Shown: piece after piece, positions 1 through 9,968 of the stretch | Layout of the letters: each line of letters begins with the position of its first letter | Numbering within the stretch: the stretch's first letter is position 1 | Assembly: GCF_012275375.1 (NCBI RefSeq) | Contig: NZ_JAAZQJ010000005.1 | Location: forward strand, 1-64,000 | DNA from: Dyella sp. SG609 | Lineage (GTDB): Bacteria; Pseudomonadota; Gammaproteobacteria; Xanthomonadales; Rhodanobacteraceae | Length of the DNA: 64,000 nt | Direction of reading: 5' to 3' | Notes under the pieces: model-generated | What the model saw: the letters and a program-made list of their open reading frames with translations, nothing else | The model's database searches: none | Told to the model about the DNA's origin: nothing | Position numbers and translations under genes: made by a program

Positions 1-195
1 AATGGCCTGAGAGCCAAGGCTCGCGACGCGACTAGAAGGAGCGGTGGGCGGCTGCGGTAGTCTGATTAACCTGGGTCTACACGAAACATCAGTGCGTTTA
101 CGTAACGCGTGCTTCAACGTGCCGTGGCCGAGAGGATGTTCAAGGACTGAGGCCCGCTTGAAAGGTGCGTTCTACCTCAGCTTCTCTGGGTGAAT

Positions 196-216
196 CCTTC
201 TCCCTCCGGGAGAAGG
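196..216. repeat. Short palindromic (REP-like) hairpin
   Basis: CCTTCTCCC (196-204) and GGGAGAAGG (208-216) form a perfect 9-bp stem with a 3-base loop. The following bases (GTGCCGGCAGGCGGATGAGGG) resemble the CCCTCTCCC-type intergenic repeats common in xanthomonads and pseudomonads. It lies inside the spacer of the large inverted repeat. Confidence 0.6.
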
Positions 217-270
217 TGCCGGCAGGCGGATGAGGGTTCGGGCGGAGCGTGGCGTTACACCCCGCGACGC

Positions 271-370
271 CGGCGTAGGTTGGGGTGAGCCGCAGGCGAA
301 CCCCAACACCCGCACCTTCACGCGCCTCGCCATGTTGGGGTTCGCCTATGGCTCACCCCAACCTACGCCG
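271..370. repeat. Hairpin element GTAGGTTGGGGTGAGC, copy 1
   Basis: The 100-base element has outer arms 271-290 and 351-370 that are perfectly complementary. Inner arms 291-308 and 333-350 match at 16 of 18 positions. Together they form a near-perfect stem of about 38 bp with a loop of about 24 bases. A second copy of the family lies at 51155-51253. The high conservation of both arms indicates a mobile or actively maintained intergenic repeat rather than a chance terminator. Confidence 0.8.
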
Positions 371-568
371 TGCGCTTACGCGACGAACAGGGCTAAGCCT
401 AAAAGCTGGCCTCAGTCACTGAACATCCTCTCGGCAACGGCACGTTGAAGCACGCGTTACGTAAACGCACTGATGTTTCGTGTAGACCCAGGTTAATCAG
501 ACTACCGCAGCCGCCCACCGCTCCTTCTAGTCGCGTCGCGAGCCTTGGCTCTCAGGCCATTTCTCTTT

Positions 569-606
569 GGTTACTTTCTCTTTGGGCCAGCAAAGAGAAA
601 GTGACC
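569..606. repeat. Palindromic repeat GGTTACTTTCTCTTTG
   Basis: GGTTACTTTCTCTTTG (569-584) and CAAAGAGAAAGTGACC (591-606) form a 16-bp stem with one mismatch around a six-base loop. From memory this is a very frequent intergenic palindrome in Xanthomonas relatives. It abuts the right arm of the large inverted repeat. Confidence 0.7.
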
Positions 607-690
607 CGGGCGCCGGCAGGCGTCCGGAATGCCCGCTGCATAAGCGGCCAAATCGCGGCCACGCGACAACCGAGCGATACAGAAACTGGA

Positions 691-713
691 CCCCGGCCCA
701 CGCCGGAATGACG
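691..713. repeat. REP-like half element sharing a 12-mer with 16084-16095
   Basis: GCCGGAATGACG at 702-713 is identical to the right arm of the hairpin at 16068-16095. The preceding CCCCGGCCCAC gives an imperfect stem. It sits just downstream of the stop of the hybrid kinase gene on the minus strand and could help end that transcript. Confidence 0.45.
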
Positions 714-721
714 AGCAAGGC

Positions 722-3700
722 TCACAGCGCCCGCGCAACCACCTCCAACCTGTCGAGGTACCCCTCGACCCTCCTCCGAAACGCCAACGCATCCGCCATC
801 ACCTCATAGCGATCCTGCGACTTCAGCGCCTGCTCCAGGGCCTGCCCCTCCTCCGTCAACGGATTACTCCCGAACAACTGCAACCCACCCAGCAACCGGT
901 GCACCCAATGCGCCACATCCAGCGGCCGGCGCTGGTCCACCAGCACATCCAGCGTCAGCAGGTCCACGCGCGTCGTGCGTACGAAGTCGGTCACCAGGGA
1001 CTGGATCACGTGGTCGTCGCCGAAGCTCTCGCGCAGCATGCCCAGGTCCACCTCGAACACCGGCCGTACCGCCGCCGTGTCCGCGCCGAACAGGCGTTCC
1101 AGCTTCGCGCGCAGTTCGGGCATGCGTACGGGCTTGGGCAGGAAGTCGTCCATGCCGGCGCTGGTGCAGCGTTCCAGTTCGCCAGGCATGGCGTTCGCGG
1201 TCATCGCCAGCACCAGCAGGTGGCGGCCGCTGTGGTTCTCGCGGCGGCGCACGGCGCGGGCCAGCTCGTAGCCGTCCATCAGCGGCATGTGGCAGTCGGT
1301 AATGAGCAGGTCGTAGCTGCGCTCTTCCAGGGCGTCGAGCGCCTGCTTGCCGTTGGCCACCACGTCGCAGGCGTAGCCGAGCTTGTCCAGCTGGGCGGCG
1401 ATCAGCGCCTGGTTGATGGGGTTGTCCTCGGCCACCAGCACACGGCCCTCGGTGCCGGCGGAGGCGCCGCGCAGCGCCTCGCGCTCGCTCTCGCCCACGC
1501 TCAGGCCCAGCGCGCGCTGGCAGGCGATGGCGAAGGTGGACCACTTCAGCGGATTGCTGGTCACGGTGACGCCCGCGGCGCTGCTGGTATAGCCGTGCGG
1601 ATCGGGAATGGCGGTGACCGCGATGCAGGCACCTGCCGCGGCGGGGCGGCTGGCGCCGAACTGTTCGTCGACGAAGAGCAGGTCCGGGCGGTCGCGGCCA
1701 TGCCGGCCGCGCGCCGCATCGCCGTCCTGCTCGACCGTCATGCCCAGCGCCAGCACATAGCGCCGCAGGGCGATCCACACGGCCGGATCCGCCACCTCGA
1801 TGCGCACCGTGCGTCCGCGCAGCGCGTGATGCGAGAGTTCGCGCCGGTGGATCGGCATGTTCAGCTCCACGTGCATGCCGGTGCCCAGGTTCACTTCGCT
1901 CTCCACCGCGATGGTGCCGCCCATCAGCTCCACCAGCCGGCGGCAGATGTACAGACCCAGGCCGGTGCCGCCATAGCGGCGCGTGGTCGACGACTCCGCC
2001 TGCGTGAACGGCTGGAACAGGCGGTACACCTGGTCGGGCGACATGCCGATGCCGGTATCGACCACGCTGACGCGCACCTGCTGGCTGCTGCCGTTGTCCT
2101 CCAGCACCTTCACGTAGACGCGCACCGCGCCGAGCATGGTGAACTTGATGGCGTTGCTGACCAGGTTGAGCACGATCTGGCGCAGCCGCACGTTCTCCGC
2201 GCTGACCTCGCCGGCCAGGCGCTCGTCGATATCCACCGCCAGCGCCAGCCCCTTGCGATGGGCCTGCGCCGACAGCACGCTCACGGTGCTGTCGATCAGG
2301 TCGCGCACGTCCACCGGCACGTATTCGATGCTGAGGCGGCCGGCTTCCATCTTGGAGAAGTCGAGCACGTCGTCGAGGATCTGCAGCAGCGCCGCCGCCG
2401 ACGCCTCCACCGTGCCCAGCATGCGGCGCTGCTCCTCGTTGAGCGGCGTGTGGCCGAGCAGTTCCAGCATGCCGATCACGCCGCTCATCGGCGTACGGAT
2501 CTCATGGCTCATGGTGGCGAGGAACTCGGTCTTGGCCTGGGTCGCGCTCTCGGCCTGCTCCTTGGCGCGGGCCAGCTGCTCGGCCTGCAGGTGCTGCTCG
2601 GTGGTGTCGACCCAGCAGCCGCTGAAATGCACCACGCCCTCGACCAGCCGCGGCGTCGCGCTGGTGGATACCCAGCGCAGGCCGCCCCAGGCCCGCACGC
2701 GCACCACCGCCTGGAACGGCATCATGCTGCTGGCGGCGCGTTCCACCTCGGCCAGCAGCGGCGCGCGGTCTTCCTCGACGATGGCCGACAGCGCGCCGCG
2801 CTTGCCGTCGATGAACACCTGCGCGCCGATGCCGAACATCGGCTCCGGATTGCCGCCCACGAACAGGAAGCGCACGCCTTCCTCGCGCGTGTAGCGGAAC
2901 TTGTAGACCACCGCCGGCAGATGGCGGGTGACGTCGGTGAGTTGTTCCTCCGTGCGCCGCCGCTTGCTGGTCTCGCGGCGCAGCCGGAAATAGGCGTAGG
3001 ACACCGTCAGCAGGAACAGCAGCACGATCGCGATCACCGGCAGGGTCTTGTGCGCGATCTCCTTCCAGCTGCCGCCGAAGGTGTAATGCGCGGCCAGCCA
3101 GGTATTGCGGATGGACTGCTGCCTGCGCTCCGGGATGTTCATCAGCACGCGGTTGATCAGCGGCACCAGCGGCGCGTAGCGCTTGGCCACGCCCATCGCC
3201 AGCACCACGTGGTCCTCGGTGGGCGCATTGATCTTCAGCCGCCCGGGAAAGCGCTCGCGGATCACGAAGTCGGCATTGGCGATATCGCCCACGAAGGCAT
3301 TGGCGGAACCGTCGATCACCTTGGCCAGGCCTTCCTCGGTGCTGGCCACGCCGATCACCTTCACCCCGCGCATCCGTCCGGTCATGGCCTTGATGTCCTG
3401 CCGCGACAGGTTGGCGGCGACGGTCCAGCCGGCCATGTCGTAGGGGCCGGTGATGGGGTTGGCCTCGGTGCGGGTGATGATCATCACCGGGTAGTCCAGA
3501 TAGCCCACCGAGAAATCCATCAGCTGGGACTGCTCCGGACTGACCGGCGACACCGCGGGGATCAGGTCCACCTTGCTCTCGGCCATGCCGCGGATCACCT
3601 CGCCCCAGTTGCGCGCCGGCACGTAGGTGAGCCGCAGATCCAGCGCCCGCGCGATCTCGCGCAGGTAGTCGCTGGAGATGCCGGCGGGCTGGCCGTTGCG

Positions 3701-4609
3701 GTCCAGCAGGGTGAACGGCGGCGAGGTCGGGTCCATGGTCACGCGCAGCGGCGGCAACTGGCGCAGCCAGGCGCGCTCGTCCTCGCTGAGCGGCACCGCG
3801 GCATCGTCGCTGCGCGGGTGGCGCATGTCGCCGTTGAGCCAGGGCGCGCGCAGGCGCGCGTGGTCCTCGTTGGTGAGCAGCGCCAGCGCCTTGTCCAGCG
3901 CGCCGATCAGCGCCGCGCGGTCGTGCGGCGCGGCCAGGCACAGCGCGGAGATCGGCAGCGCCACCAGCGGGCCGACGCGCAGCTGGTGGTGCAGGCCGGC
4001 CGCATCGATCGCCAGCCGTTCGGCATAGGGGTTCTCGATATAGCCCTCGGCGCGCCCGTCCGCCACCATGCGCAGCGCATCGCGCGTGCTGTCCGCGTGC
4101 ACCAGCTTCACCCCGGGGATATAGGCGCGCGCGGTGTCGGCGGTGGCGTCCTGGGCCAGGCTGACCAGGGTGGCGTCGCGCAGGCCGGCCATGTCCTTCA
4201 CGCGCTCGTTGCCGATGCGCGTGACCAGGGCGGGAAAGTCCTCGAAGTACGGCTGGCTGAACTGCAGGTGCGCGGCGCGTTCGGCGGTCGGCGAGATATT
4301 CATCAGCAGATCGACCGAGCCGGCCTGCGCCGCTTTCAGCAGGGACGGCCAGTCCGGATACACGCGATAGGCGACGCGCACGCCGAGCATGTCGGCCAGC
4401 CGGGCCAGGTAGTCCGGAGCCATGCCCTGCACGCGGCCCTCGACCACGCTCTCGAACGGCGCGAAGCCCTCCTGGTAGCTGCCCACCACGATCACCGGGT
4501 GCTCGGTGAGCCAGCGCTCCTCTTCCGTCGTCAGCACCACGCCTTCGGCCGCGGCGCAACGTACGGCGCACAGCATCATCGCGAACAGCCACCAGCGCAG
4601 CCAAGCCAT
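722..4609 (-). CDS. BvgS/EvgS-like hybrid sensor histidine kinase
   Basis: This 1295-residue unorthodox kinase probably senses a periplasmic solute and passes phosphate to the RcsB-like regulator encoded upstream. After a signal peptide (about 1-21) come two periplasmic solute-binding (SBP_bac_3) domains (about 25-260 and 270-510). Then follow a membrane helix (523-545), a PAS-like region, HisKA with SHEIRTPM (His702) and a HATPase domain. A degenerate receiver (about 930-1040) precedes a canonical receiver with phospho-acceptor Asp1105 in [11 protein letters not shown], and a C-terminal HPt domain (HRLLGG, His1237) completes the His-Asp-His relay. GGAAGG lies eight bases before the ATG. The domain order matches BvgS/EvgS; the ligand is not predictable. 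Confidence 0.93.
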   Translation of the reverse strand: MAWLRWWLFAMMLCAVRCAAAEGVVLTTEEERWLTEHPVIVVGSYQEGFAPFESVVEGRVQGMAPDYLARLADMLGVRVAYRVYPDWPSLLKAAQAGSVDLLMNISPTAERAAHLQFSQPYFEDFPALVTRIGNERVKDMAGLRDATLVSLAQDATADTARAYIPGVKLVHADSTRDALRMVADGRAEGYIENPYAERLAIDAAGLHHQLRVGPLVALPISALCLAAPHDRAALIGALDKALALLTNEDHARLRAPWLNGDMRHPRSDDAAVPLSEDERAWLRQLPPLRVTMDPTSPPFTLLDRNGQPAGISSDYLREIARALDLRLTYVPARNWGEVIRGMAESKVDLIPAVSPVSPEQSQLMDFSVGYLDYPVMIITRTEANPITGPYDMAGWTVAANLSRQDIKAMTGRMRGVKVIGVASTEEGLAKVIDGSANAFVGDIANADFVIRERFPGRLKINAPTEDHVVLAMGVAKRYAPLVPLINRVLMNIPERRQQSIRNTWLAAHYTFGGSWKEIAHKTLPVIAIVLLFLLTVSYAYFRLRRETSKRRRTEEQLTDVTRHLPAVVYKFRYTREEGVRFLFVGGNPEPMFGIGAQVFIDGKRGALSAIVEEDRAPLLAEVERAASSMMPFQAVVRVRAWGGLRWVSTSATPRLVEGVVHFSGCWVDTTEQHLQAEQLARAKEQAESATQAKTEFLATMSHEIRTPMSGVIGMLELLGHTPLNEEQRRMLGTVEASAAALLQILDDVLDFSKMEAGRLSIEYVPVDVRDLIDSTVSVLSAQAHRKGLALAVDIDERLAGEVSAENVRLRQIVLNLVSNAIKFTMLGAVRVYVKVLEDNGSSQQVRVSVVDTGIGMSPDQVYRLFQPFTQAESSTTRRYGGTGLGLYICRRLVELMGGTIAVESEVNLGTGMHVELNMPIHRRELSHHALRGRTVRIEVADPAVWIALRRYVLALGMTVEQDGDAARGRHGRDRPDLLFVDEQFGASRPAAAGACIAVTAIPDPHGYTSSAAGVTVTSNPLKWSTFAIACQRALGLSVGESEREALRGASAGTEGRVLVAEDNPINQALIAAQLDKLGYACDVVANGKQALDALEERSYDLLITDCHMPLMDGYELARAVRRRENHSGRHLLVLAMTANAMPGELERCTSAGMDDFLPKPVRMPELRAKLERLFGADTAAVRPVFEVDLGMLRESFGDDHVIQSLVTDFVRTTRVDLLTLDVLVDQRRPLDVAHWVHRLLGGLQLFGSNPLTEEGQALEQALKSQDRYEVMADALAFRRRVEGYLDRLEVVARAL

Positions 4610-4805
4610 GCAAAGACCTTCCTATGAATAACGATGGCGGGGCGCTTGTCCCGGCATCTGCCGCCGAATCGCCACCGTGCAACGTTCCGCACGGATGGGC
4701 CGGGCAGCATGCACGGCCGGAACGGTTGCCGTAATCAGGCCTTTCGCAGCGAATAAATCAGCGTGTTCTGAAAACGACACGGAAAAATCCGAACCCGATG
4801 ACGCA

Positions 4806-5480
4806 TCAGCGAAAGCCGAGCTTCTCCAGGTACTCGCCGATCGCGCTGTCGTGAAGAATCCCCAGCTTCTTCATGCCGCTGCGCTTCTGGGCGCTCACCG
4901 TCTTGATGCTGCGATGCAGGCGTTCAGCGATCTGCGTCACGGTGAGCTGGGCCAGGCCGTACAGGCGCAGCACTTCCATCTCGCAGGGAGAAAGTTCCTT
5001 TGCGATGGTTTCCGGAGAATGTTCCCGCTGATGGAAGCGCTCGCGCAGGCTGGGACTGACATAGGTATCGCCCCGCTTCACCGCGCGCACCGCATTCGGC
5101 AAGTCGGTGGCGAACGATTTCTTGTAGGCCAGGCCCTTCATGCCCTTCTCGCGGATCGCGCGCAGCACGGCCACGTTGTTGAGCATGGTCAGCACGATCA
5201 CCGGGATCTGCGGGTAGCGCGTGGCCAGCAAGGTGATCAGCGGCAGGCCGTCGGCATGGCGCGGTTCGCTGCCGCCCTCGCCGGAGAGTTCGTCGGGGGC
5301 GTCGCCGGGCATGGAGAAGTCCGTGATGATCACATCGCAGGGCAGCCGGTCGAGCCGGTCGATCAATTCGCTGCCGTTGCAAGCTTCGCCGACCACCTTG
5401 ATGTCGCCATGCCGCTCCAGCACCGTCTTGACGCCGATCACCACCACCGGGTGGTCGTCCGCCACGATGACTCGAATCAT
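4806..5480 (-). CDS. RcsB-like LuxR-family response regulator
   Basis: The 224-residue protein has an N-terminal receiver (VIVADDHP acidic pocket, phospho-acceptor Asp54 in IITDFSMPGD, conserved Lys in AYKKSFATDL) and a C-terminal LuxR-type helix-turn-helix (LSPCEMEVLRLYGLAQLTVTQIAE region). The ATG at 5480 is chosen because GAGGA precedes it and the receiver begins there; the frame stays open upstream but with low-quality sequence. It is encoded 196 bases upstream of the BvgS-like kinase on the same strand and is its likely partner. RcsB/EvgA-type regulators control capsule, motility or stress genes; targets here are unknown. Confidence 0.9.
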   Translation of the reverse strand: MIRVIVADDHPVVVIGVKTVLERHGDIKVVGEACNGSELIDRLDRLPCDVIITDFSMPGDAPDELSGEGGSEPRHADGLPLITLLATRYPQIPVIVLTMLNNVAVLRAIREKGMKGLAYKKSFATDLPNAVRAVKRGDTYVSPSLRERFHQREHSPETIAKELSPCEMEVLRLYGLAQLTVTQIAERLHRSIKTVSAQKRSGMKKLGILHDSAIGEYLEKLGFR

Positions 5481-5747
5481 CACGCTGTCCTCGTCTGTAC
5501 GCCGATCCCCAAGCCATGCGTCGGTGCCTCCGGGAGCGCGTCCAGAGCGGCCTCGAACCGCGATACCCGCGGTGTTTTCCGTAAGAGAAAACGAATGGCG
5601 CCGGACGGTACTGCCGGGGTGGAACGAGCGTGGCCGTCCCCTGCTTTTCGCGGACTGCCGCGAGCGGCTATGCGAAGTCTTCATTCAACCCCAACGGAAC
5701 GTGTATGGGCATCCGCGACTGAGGCCCATTTGTCCGAAAATGTATCG

Positions 5748-5762
5748 AATCCGCCTCGGATT
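5748..5762. promoter_or_regulatory. Candidate operator palindrome AATCCG-N3-CGGATT
   Basis: Six-base perfect arms around CCT in the AT-richer part of the divergent region. It could bind the neighbouring regulator or another dimeric factor. The assignment rests only on symmetry and position. Confidence 0.35.
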
Positions 5763-5941
5763 TCTCCGATTACGCCGAGATTTAGAATTTTCCTGGTCTG
5801 TCGCGGCCGGGCTTGCGGGGGGCGCCGGATCTGCGCTCCGGACGCGGCTTCGGCGCTTTCAGCCGCCAGATGGCATAATGAGCGGCATCGACTGCCGTCC
5901 GGCAGTGCTCGTCAGGCAGCCCTCGCCACCCCAACGAGTCC

Positions 5942-5969
5942 ACGCTGACGAGTTCACGCTGACGAGTTC
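5942..5969. repeat. Two tandem copies of a 14-base repeat
   Basis: ACGCTGACGAGTTC occurs twice in direct succession, 5942-5955 and 5956-5969, about 75 bases before the fpr start. It may be a slippage-prone tract or paired binding sites. Confidence 0.6.
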
Positions 5970-6041
5970 ATGCTCCGGCGGCGCGTGGCGCGCCCGCCGC
6001 GCAGTTCTTATACGAATCTTCTTAAGATCAACGGTAACCCC

Positions 6042-6818
6042 ATGGTCGCATTGGCAACCGAGCACGTGATCGACGTGCACCACTGGAACGACACCCTCTT
6101 CAGCTTCCGCACGACGCGCGATCCCGGCTTCCGCTTCGACAGCGGACAATTCGTGATGATCGGCCTGGAAACGGAGGGCCGTCCGCTGATGCGCGCGTAT
6201 TCGATCGCCAGCGCGCACTGGGAGGAACACCTGGAGTTCTTCAGCATCAAGGTGCCGAACGGGCCGCTGACCTCGCGCCTGCAGCACCTGAAGCCCGGCG
6301 ACCCGGTGACGGTGAGCCGCAAGCCCACCGGTACCCTGGTGCTGAACGACCTGAAGCCGGGCCGGCATCTTTATCTACTGGGCACCGGCACGGGCCTGGC
6401 GCCGTTCCTCAGCGTCATCCGCGATCCGGACACCTACGAGCGCTTCGACAAGATCGTGCTCGCCCACGGCGTGCGCCACGTCAACGACCTGGCCTATTCG
6501 GACTACCTCGAACGCGAGCTGCCCGCGCACGAATACCTGGGCGAACTGGTGCGCGAGAAGCTGATCTATTACCCCAGCGTCACGCGCGAACCGTTCCGCA
6601 ACCGCGGCCGCATCACCGACGCCATCGCCGACGGCCTGATGAGCCAGACCATCGGCCTGCCGCCGCTCAACCCCGACACCGACCGCGTCATGCTGTGCGG
6701 CAGCCCGTCGATGCTGGAAGACGCCTGCGCCCTGCTCGACGGCCGCGGCTTCCACGCCTCGCCGCGCACGCGCGAGCCGGGCGACTACGTGGTGGAACGC
6801 GCCTTCGTCGAGAAGTGA
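6042..6818 (+). CDS. fpr: Ferredoxin--NADP(+) reductase
   Basis: This 258-residue FAD enzyme moves electrons between NADPH and ferredoxin or flavodoxin in the cytoplasm, supporting Fe-S enzymes and oxidative-stress repair. RAYSIAS (FAD-binding RxYS, about residues 51-57), GTGTGLAPFLS (NADP-binding, about 111-121), and LCGSPSMLED near the C-terminus are the family signatures. The length matches bacterial Fpr. The ATG at 6042 is chosen because the reductase domain starts there; upstream codons in the open frame lack family similarity. Confidence 0.93.
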   Translation: MVALATEHVIDVHHWNDTLFSFRTTRDPGFRFDSGQFVMIGLETEGRPLMRAYSIASAHWEEHLEFFSIKVPNGPLTSRLQHLKPGDPVTVSRKPTGTLVLNDLKPGRHLYLLGTGTGLAPFLSVIRDPDTYERFDKIVLAHGVRHVNDLAYSDYLERELPAHEYLGELVREKLIYYPSVTREPFRNRGRITDAIADGLMSQTIGLPPLNPDTDRVMLCGSPSMLEDACALLDGRGFHASPRTREPGDYVVERAFVEK

Positions 6819-6834
6819 TGCGGCGGGCGCGCCG

Positions 6835-7533
6835 TCACTGGCGGATGCGCCCCTGCCCCTCGTTGTCCCAGTAGCCGAAGATCCGCCGCGCCACCAGCTT
6901 GTACAGCCGCTTGAAGGTGGCGCGCCATAGCCGCGCATGCGGCGCTGGCGTGGCCAGGATGGCGCGCTGGCGCGCGCTCAGCGCGTCAGCGCAGTAGGTG
7001 CGCTTGTGCTTGAGCAGATGGCGCAGGTCCTCGCGCGCCAGCAGGCGGAACAGCGCGCCGCGGCGGCCGCGGGTCCAGGCGATCTGGAAATCCACCAGCG
7101 CCGGGCTGCCGTCCTCGCGCACCAGCCAGTTCGGTTCCTTGGCCAGGTCGTTGTGCACGATGCCGCGGCGGTGCAGGAGCGCCAGCAGGCGCAGCGCATC
7201 GCGGTAGTAAGCGCGGTCGCGCGGCTGCGCCTGCTGCATCGGCGCGCCGGCGATATAGCCGCGCAGCAATTCCCTGCCGTTCCAGCCCAGCAGTGCCGGC
7301 ACGCCGTCCACGCCGGCGAGCTTGGCCAGCGCGCGCGCTTCGCGGGCCGCGGCGCGGCGCGCGAACGCGCGCGCCCACCAGCGGGCCGCGCCGATATCGC
7401 GGCGGATCACGCGCACGCCATCGCGGCACGTGAGTTCGATGCGGCCCAGTTCGTCGGCCTTGAGCAGATGGGTGTCGTCGGTGCTGTCCACGTGGCTTCC
7501 CGCGAGCGGCGGCGGGGTACACTCGCCCGCCAT
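6835..7533 (-). CDS. RIO/Kdo-kinase-like small protein kinase
   Basis: The 232-residue protein carries a compact kinase fold. The catalytic loop is HNDLAKEPNW and the metal-binding element is LVDFQIA, as in RIO- and lipopolysaccharide-kinase-like proteins. The C-terminal HLLKHKRTYC segment is typical of a family of small, mostly uncharacterised bacterial kinases. Start choice is uncertain: ATG at 7533 or TTG at 7539. It is divergent from the DUF456 gene, and its stop lies 17 bases from the fpr stop in convergent orientation. Substrate unknown; a cell-envelope sugar is as likely as a protein. Confidence 0.7.
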   Translation of the reverse strand: MAGECTPPPLAGSHVDSTDDTHLLKADELGRIELTCRDGVRVIRRDIGAARWWARAFARRAAAREARALAKLAGVDGVPALLGWNGRELLRGYIAGAPMQQAQPRDRAYYRDALRLLALLHRRGIVHNDLAKEPNWLVREDGSPALVDFQIAWTRGRRGALFRLLAREDLRHLLKHKRTYCADALSARQRAILATPAPHARLWRATFKRLYKLVARRIFGYWDNEGQGRIRQ

Positions 7534-7586
7534 GCGCAATGCGGCCTATTGTGGCCGATCCTCCACCGTCACGCGCCGGGAGCTGT

Positions 7587-8069
7587 ATGGATATCGCCCT
7601 CTACGTGCTGGCCGCCCTGCTCATGATCGGCGGCGTCGTCGGCAACATCCTGCCGGCGCTGCCGGGCATCCCCATGATCTTCGGCGGCATCTGGCTGGCC
7701 GCGGCGGTGAACGAATACCAGCGCGTGGGCACCGGCTGGCTGCTGGTGATCGGCGCGCTCGGCGCGTTCGGCGTACTGGTGGATTTCATGGCCGGCGTGC
7801 TGGGAGCCAAGCGGGTCGGGGCGAGCAAGACGGCGCTGTGGGGGGCTTCGCTGGGCACGGTGGCCGGCATGTTCTTCGGCATCCCCGGGCTGCTGCTGGG
7901 GCCGTTCCTCGGCGCGCTGGCGGGGGAGCTGGCCTCGGGCAACAGCGTGCTGCGCTCGGCCCATGTGGGCGTGGGCACCTGGCTGGGGCTGTTGTTCGGC
8001 ACCCTGGTGAAGCTGGTGATTTCGCTGTTGATGATCGGGCTGTTCGGCTTCGCCATGCTGATCGGCTGA
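7587..8069 (+). CDS. DUF456 family membrane protein
   Basis: The 160-residue protein is almost entirely hydrophobic, with three to five membrane segments. Glycine-rich stretches such as GGVVGNILPALPGIP and GIPGLLLGPFLGA are hallmarks of DUF456. The ATG at 7587 follows GGGAG at good spacing; an earlier in-frame ATG at 7539 would add a proline/arginine-rich, non-membrane leader. The function of the family is unknown. Confidence 0.8.
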   Translation: MDIALYVLAALLMIGGVVGNILPALPGIPMIFGGIWLAAAVNEYQRVGTGWLLVIGALGAFGVLVDFMAGVLGAKRVGASKTALWGASLGTVAGMFFGIPGLLLGPFLGALAGELASGNSVLRSAHVGVGTWLGLLFGTLVKLVISLLMIGLFGFAMLIG

Positions 8070-8159
8070 TCGGCTGATGGGCCTGGCGCCCCGCCGTTCG
8101 GCACAGGCGCGCAACCCGCCGGCCGCCTAGGCTGGCCAGACCTTACAGGGAATCCTTCC

Positions 8160-9935
8160 ATGTCCAGACCTCTCGCCTTCGTGATCGCCGCCGCGCTGGC
8201 GGCGGCCGGTGCCGCCCACGCGCAAGCCAAGTCGCCCGAATGGATCGAGCGCAGCAATGCCGACGCCAAGGTGCTGCTCGACGCGACCGCGCGCTTCTCG
8301 CCCGAGTCCGCCTCGCAGATCGGCATCCCGGGCTACGACGACAAAGTCACCGACCTCAAGCCCGGCATCGACGAGCGCACGCGCGCGGCCATGGTCGAGG
8401 TGAAGGGCAAGCTGCAGAAGCTGCTGGTGGCCGAGAAGGACGCCAATGTGCGGCAGGACCTGCAGATCATGCTCAAGTCGGTGGACGAGCAGATCGAGGG
8501 CATCGACCTCAACCGCCAGTACATGCTGCCGGTGCAGGACGTGGCGCAGCTCATTTTCAACGGCGAGTTCGTGCTGCTGAAGGACGACGTCGATCCCAAG
8601 CGCCGCGCGCTCGCGCTCAACCGCCTGCAGTGCTACGTGGGCAAGGCGCCGGGCTGCGAGCCGATCGCCACGCTGGCCAAGGCGCGCACCACCGAGCGGC
8701 TGGACAACAAGTCGCTGCTCGGCCCGTACAAGGGCGAGATCGAGCAGAAGCTGGCCAATACCCAGCGCTACGCCGACGGCATCCGCCAGCTGTTCGCCAA
8801 GTACAAGCTGGATACGCCCGACGGCAAGGCGGCGCTCGATGCGCTGGACAGCCAGCTGAAGGACTACGACGCCTGGATCCGCAGCACGGTGCTGCCGCGC
8901 ACGCGCGCCGACTTCCGCCTGCCGGAGCCGCTGTACGCCTACAACCTCAAGCAGGTCGGCATCGATATCCCGCCGCAGGAACTGATCAAGCAGGCCGAGC
9001 TGGAATTCGTCGAACTGCGCCAGGCCATGCAGATGATGGCGCCGGTGGTGGCCAAGGCCGAGAACATCCAGGCCACCGACTACCGCGACGTGATGAAGGC
9101 GCTTAAGAAGCAGCAGCTGACCAAGGACCAGGTGATGCCCTGGTACCACGAGGTGATCGGCAAGATCGAGGAGATCATCCGCCGCGAGCGCATCGTCACC
9201 CTGCCCGACCGCAAGATGGCCATCCGCATGGCGTCCGAGGCGGAAGCCGCGGCGGTGCCGGCGCCGCATATGGATCCGCCGCCCTTCATCAACAACAAGG
9301 GCGAACAGGGCACCTTCGTGCTGACCATGGGTAATCCTTCGTCGAAGTCGGGCAGTTCCGACTCCTACGACGACTTCACCTACAAGGCCGCCGCCTGGAC
9401 GCTGACCGCGCACGAAGGCCGTCCCGGACACGAGCTGCAGTTCGCCGCGATGGTGGAGCGCGGCGTGTCGCTGGCGCGCAGCCTGTTCGCCTTCAACAGC
9501 GTGAACGTGGAAGGCTGGGCGCTGTATGCGGAAGCCGAAACGCTGCCGTACGAGCCGCCGGCCGGCCAGTTCGGCGCGCTGCAGGCGCGCATGCTGCGTG
9601 CGGCGCGCGCGTACCTGGATCCGATGCTCAACCTGGGACTGATCACGCGCGAGCGCGCGCACGACGTGCTCACCCACGAGGTGGGCCTGTCGGAAGCCAT
9701 GGCGCGGCAGGAGCTGGACCGCTACACCTTCAACAGCCCCGGCCAGGCCACGGCGTATTTCTACGGCTACATGCGCCTGCAGCAGTTGCGCCTGGAAACC
9801 GAGCTGGCGCTGGGTTCGCGCTTCGACCGCAAGGCCTTCAACGACTTCGTGATCGGCCAGGGCCTGCTGCCGCCGGAACAGCTGGCCGAGGCGGTGCGTG
9901 CGCAGTTCATTCCGCAGTACAACAAGAAGCGTTGA
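8160..9935 (+). CDS. Secreted DUF885 (metallopeptidase-like) protein
   Basis: The 591-residue protein has a signal peptide ending near AHAQA. Its HEGRPGHELQ segment (about residues 420-430) is the HEGxPGH zinc motif of DUF885, followed about 30 residues later by VEGWALYAE, which supplies a likely third ligand. These features place it with gluzincin-type peptidases; substrates are poorly known. It is expected in the periplasm. The gene stands alone and ends at a strong intrinsic terminator (9974-10000). Confidence 0.85.
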   Translation: MSRPLAFVIAAALAAAGAAHAQAKSPEWIERSNADAKVLLDATARFSPESASQIGIPGYDDKVTDLKPGIDERTRAAMVEVKGKLQKLLVAEKDANVRQDLQIMLKSVDEQIEGIDLNRQYMLPVQDVAQLIFNGEFVLLKDDVDPKRRALALNRLQCYVGKAPGCEPIATLAKARTTERLDNKSLLGPYKGEIEQKLANTQRYADGIRQLFAKYKLDTPDGKAALDALDSQLKDYDAWIRSTVLPRTRADFRLPEPLYAYNLKQVGIDIPPQELIKQAELEFVELRQAMQMMAPVVAKAENIQATDYRDVMKALKKQQLTKDQVMPWYHEVIGKIEEIIRRERIVTLPDRKMAIRMASEAEAAAVPAPHMDPPPFINNKGEQGTFVLTMGNPSSKSGSSDSYDDFTYKAAAWTLTAHEGRPGHELQFAAMVERGVSLARSLFAFNSVNVEGWALYAEAETLPYEPPAGQFGALQARMLRAARAYLDPMLNLGLITRERAHDVLTHEVGLSEAMARQELDRYTFNSPGQATAYFYGYMRLQQLRLETELALGSRFDRKAFNDFVIGQGLLPPEQLAEAVRAQFIPQYNKKR

Positions 9936-9968
9936 AGCCGGCCGCCCGCATGGGCGGTACGCTTCGCC

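Larger units (their letters stand above)
1..561. repeat. Large inverted repeat, arms 1-153 and about 409-561
   Basis: Bases 1 to about 153 reappear reverse-complemented at about 409-561 with only a few mismatches; the outer 60 bases match perfectly. The roughly 255-base spacer holds two smaller hairpin elements. Arm 1 begins at the window edge, so the repeat may extend further left. No convincing coding sequence lies in 1-721. The structure could be a miniature non-autonomous element or a duplicated and inverted intergenic segment; no transposase or target-site duplication is visible. Confidence 0.85.
5481..6041. other. 561-base divergent intergenic region
   Basis: No convincing gene. It separates the minus-strand regulator from plus-strand fpr and should carry both promoters. 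Bases about 5725-5795 are distinctly AT-richer than the surroundings. A perfect 15-base palindrome AATCCG-CCT-CGGATT lies at 5748-5762 and a perfect tandem repeat of 14 bases at 5942-5955 and 5956-5969. Confidence 0.6.

Noticed and set aside
899-4627. Very long plus-strand open frame opposite the hybrid kinase
   Set aside because: It is antisense to a clear kinase gene; composition is His/Ala/Arg/Gln-rich with no domain, as expected for a shadow frame in GC-rich DNA.
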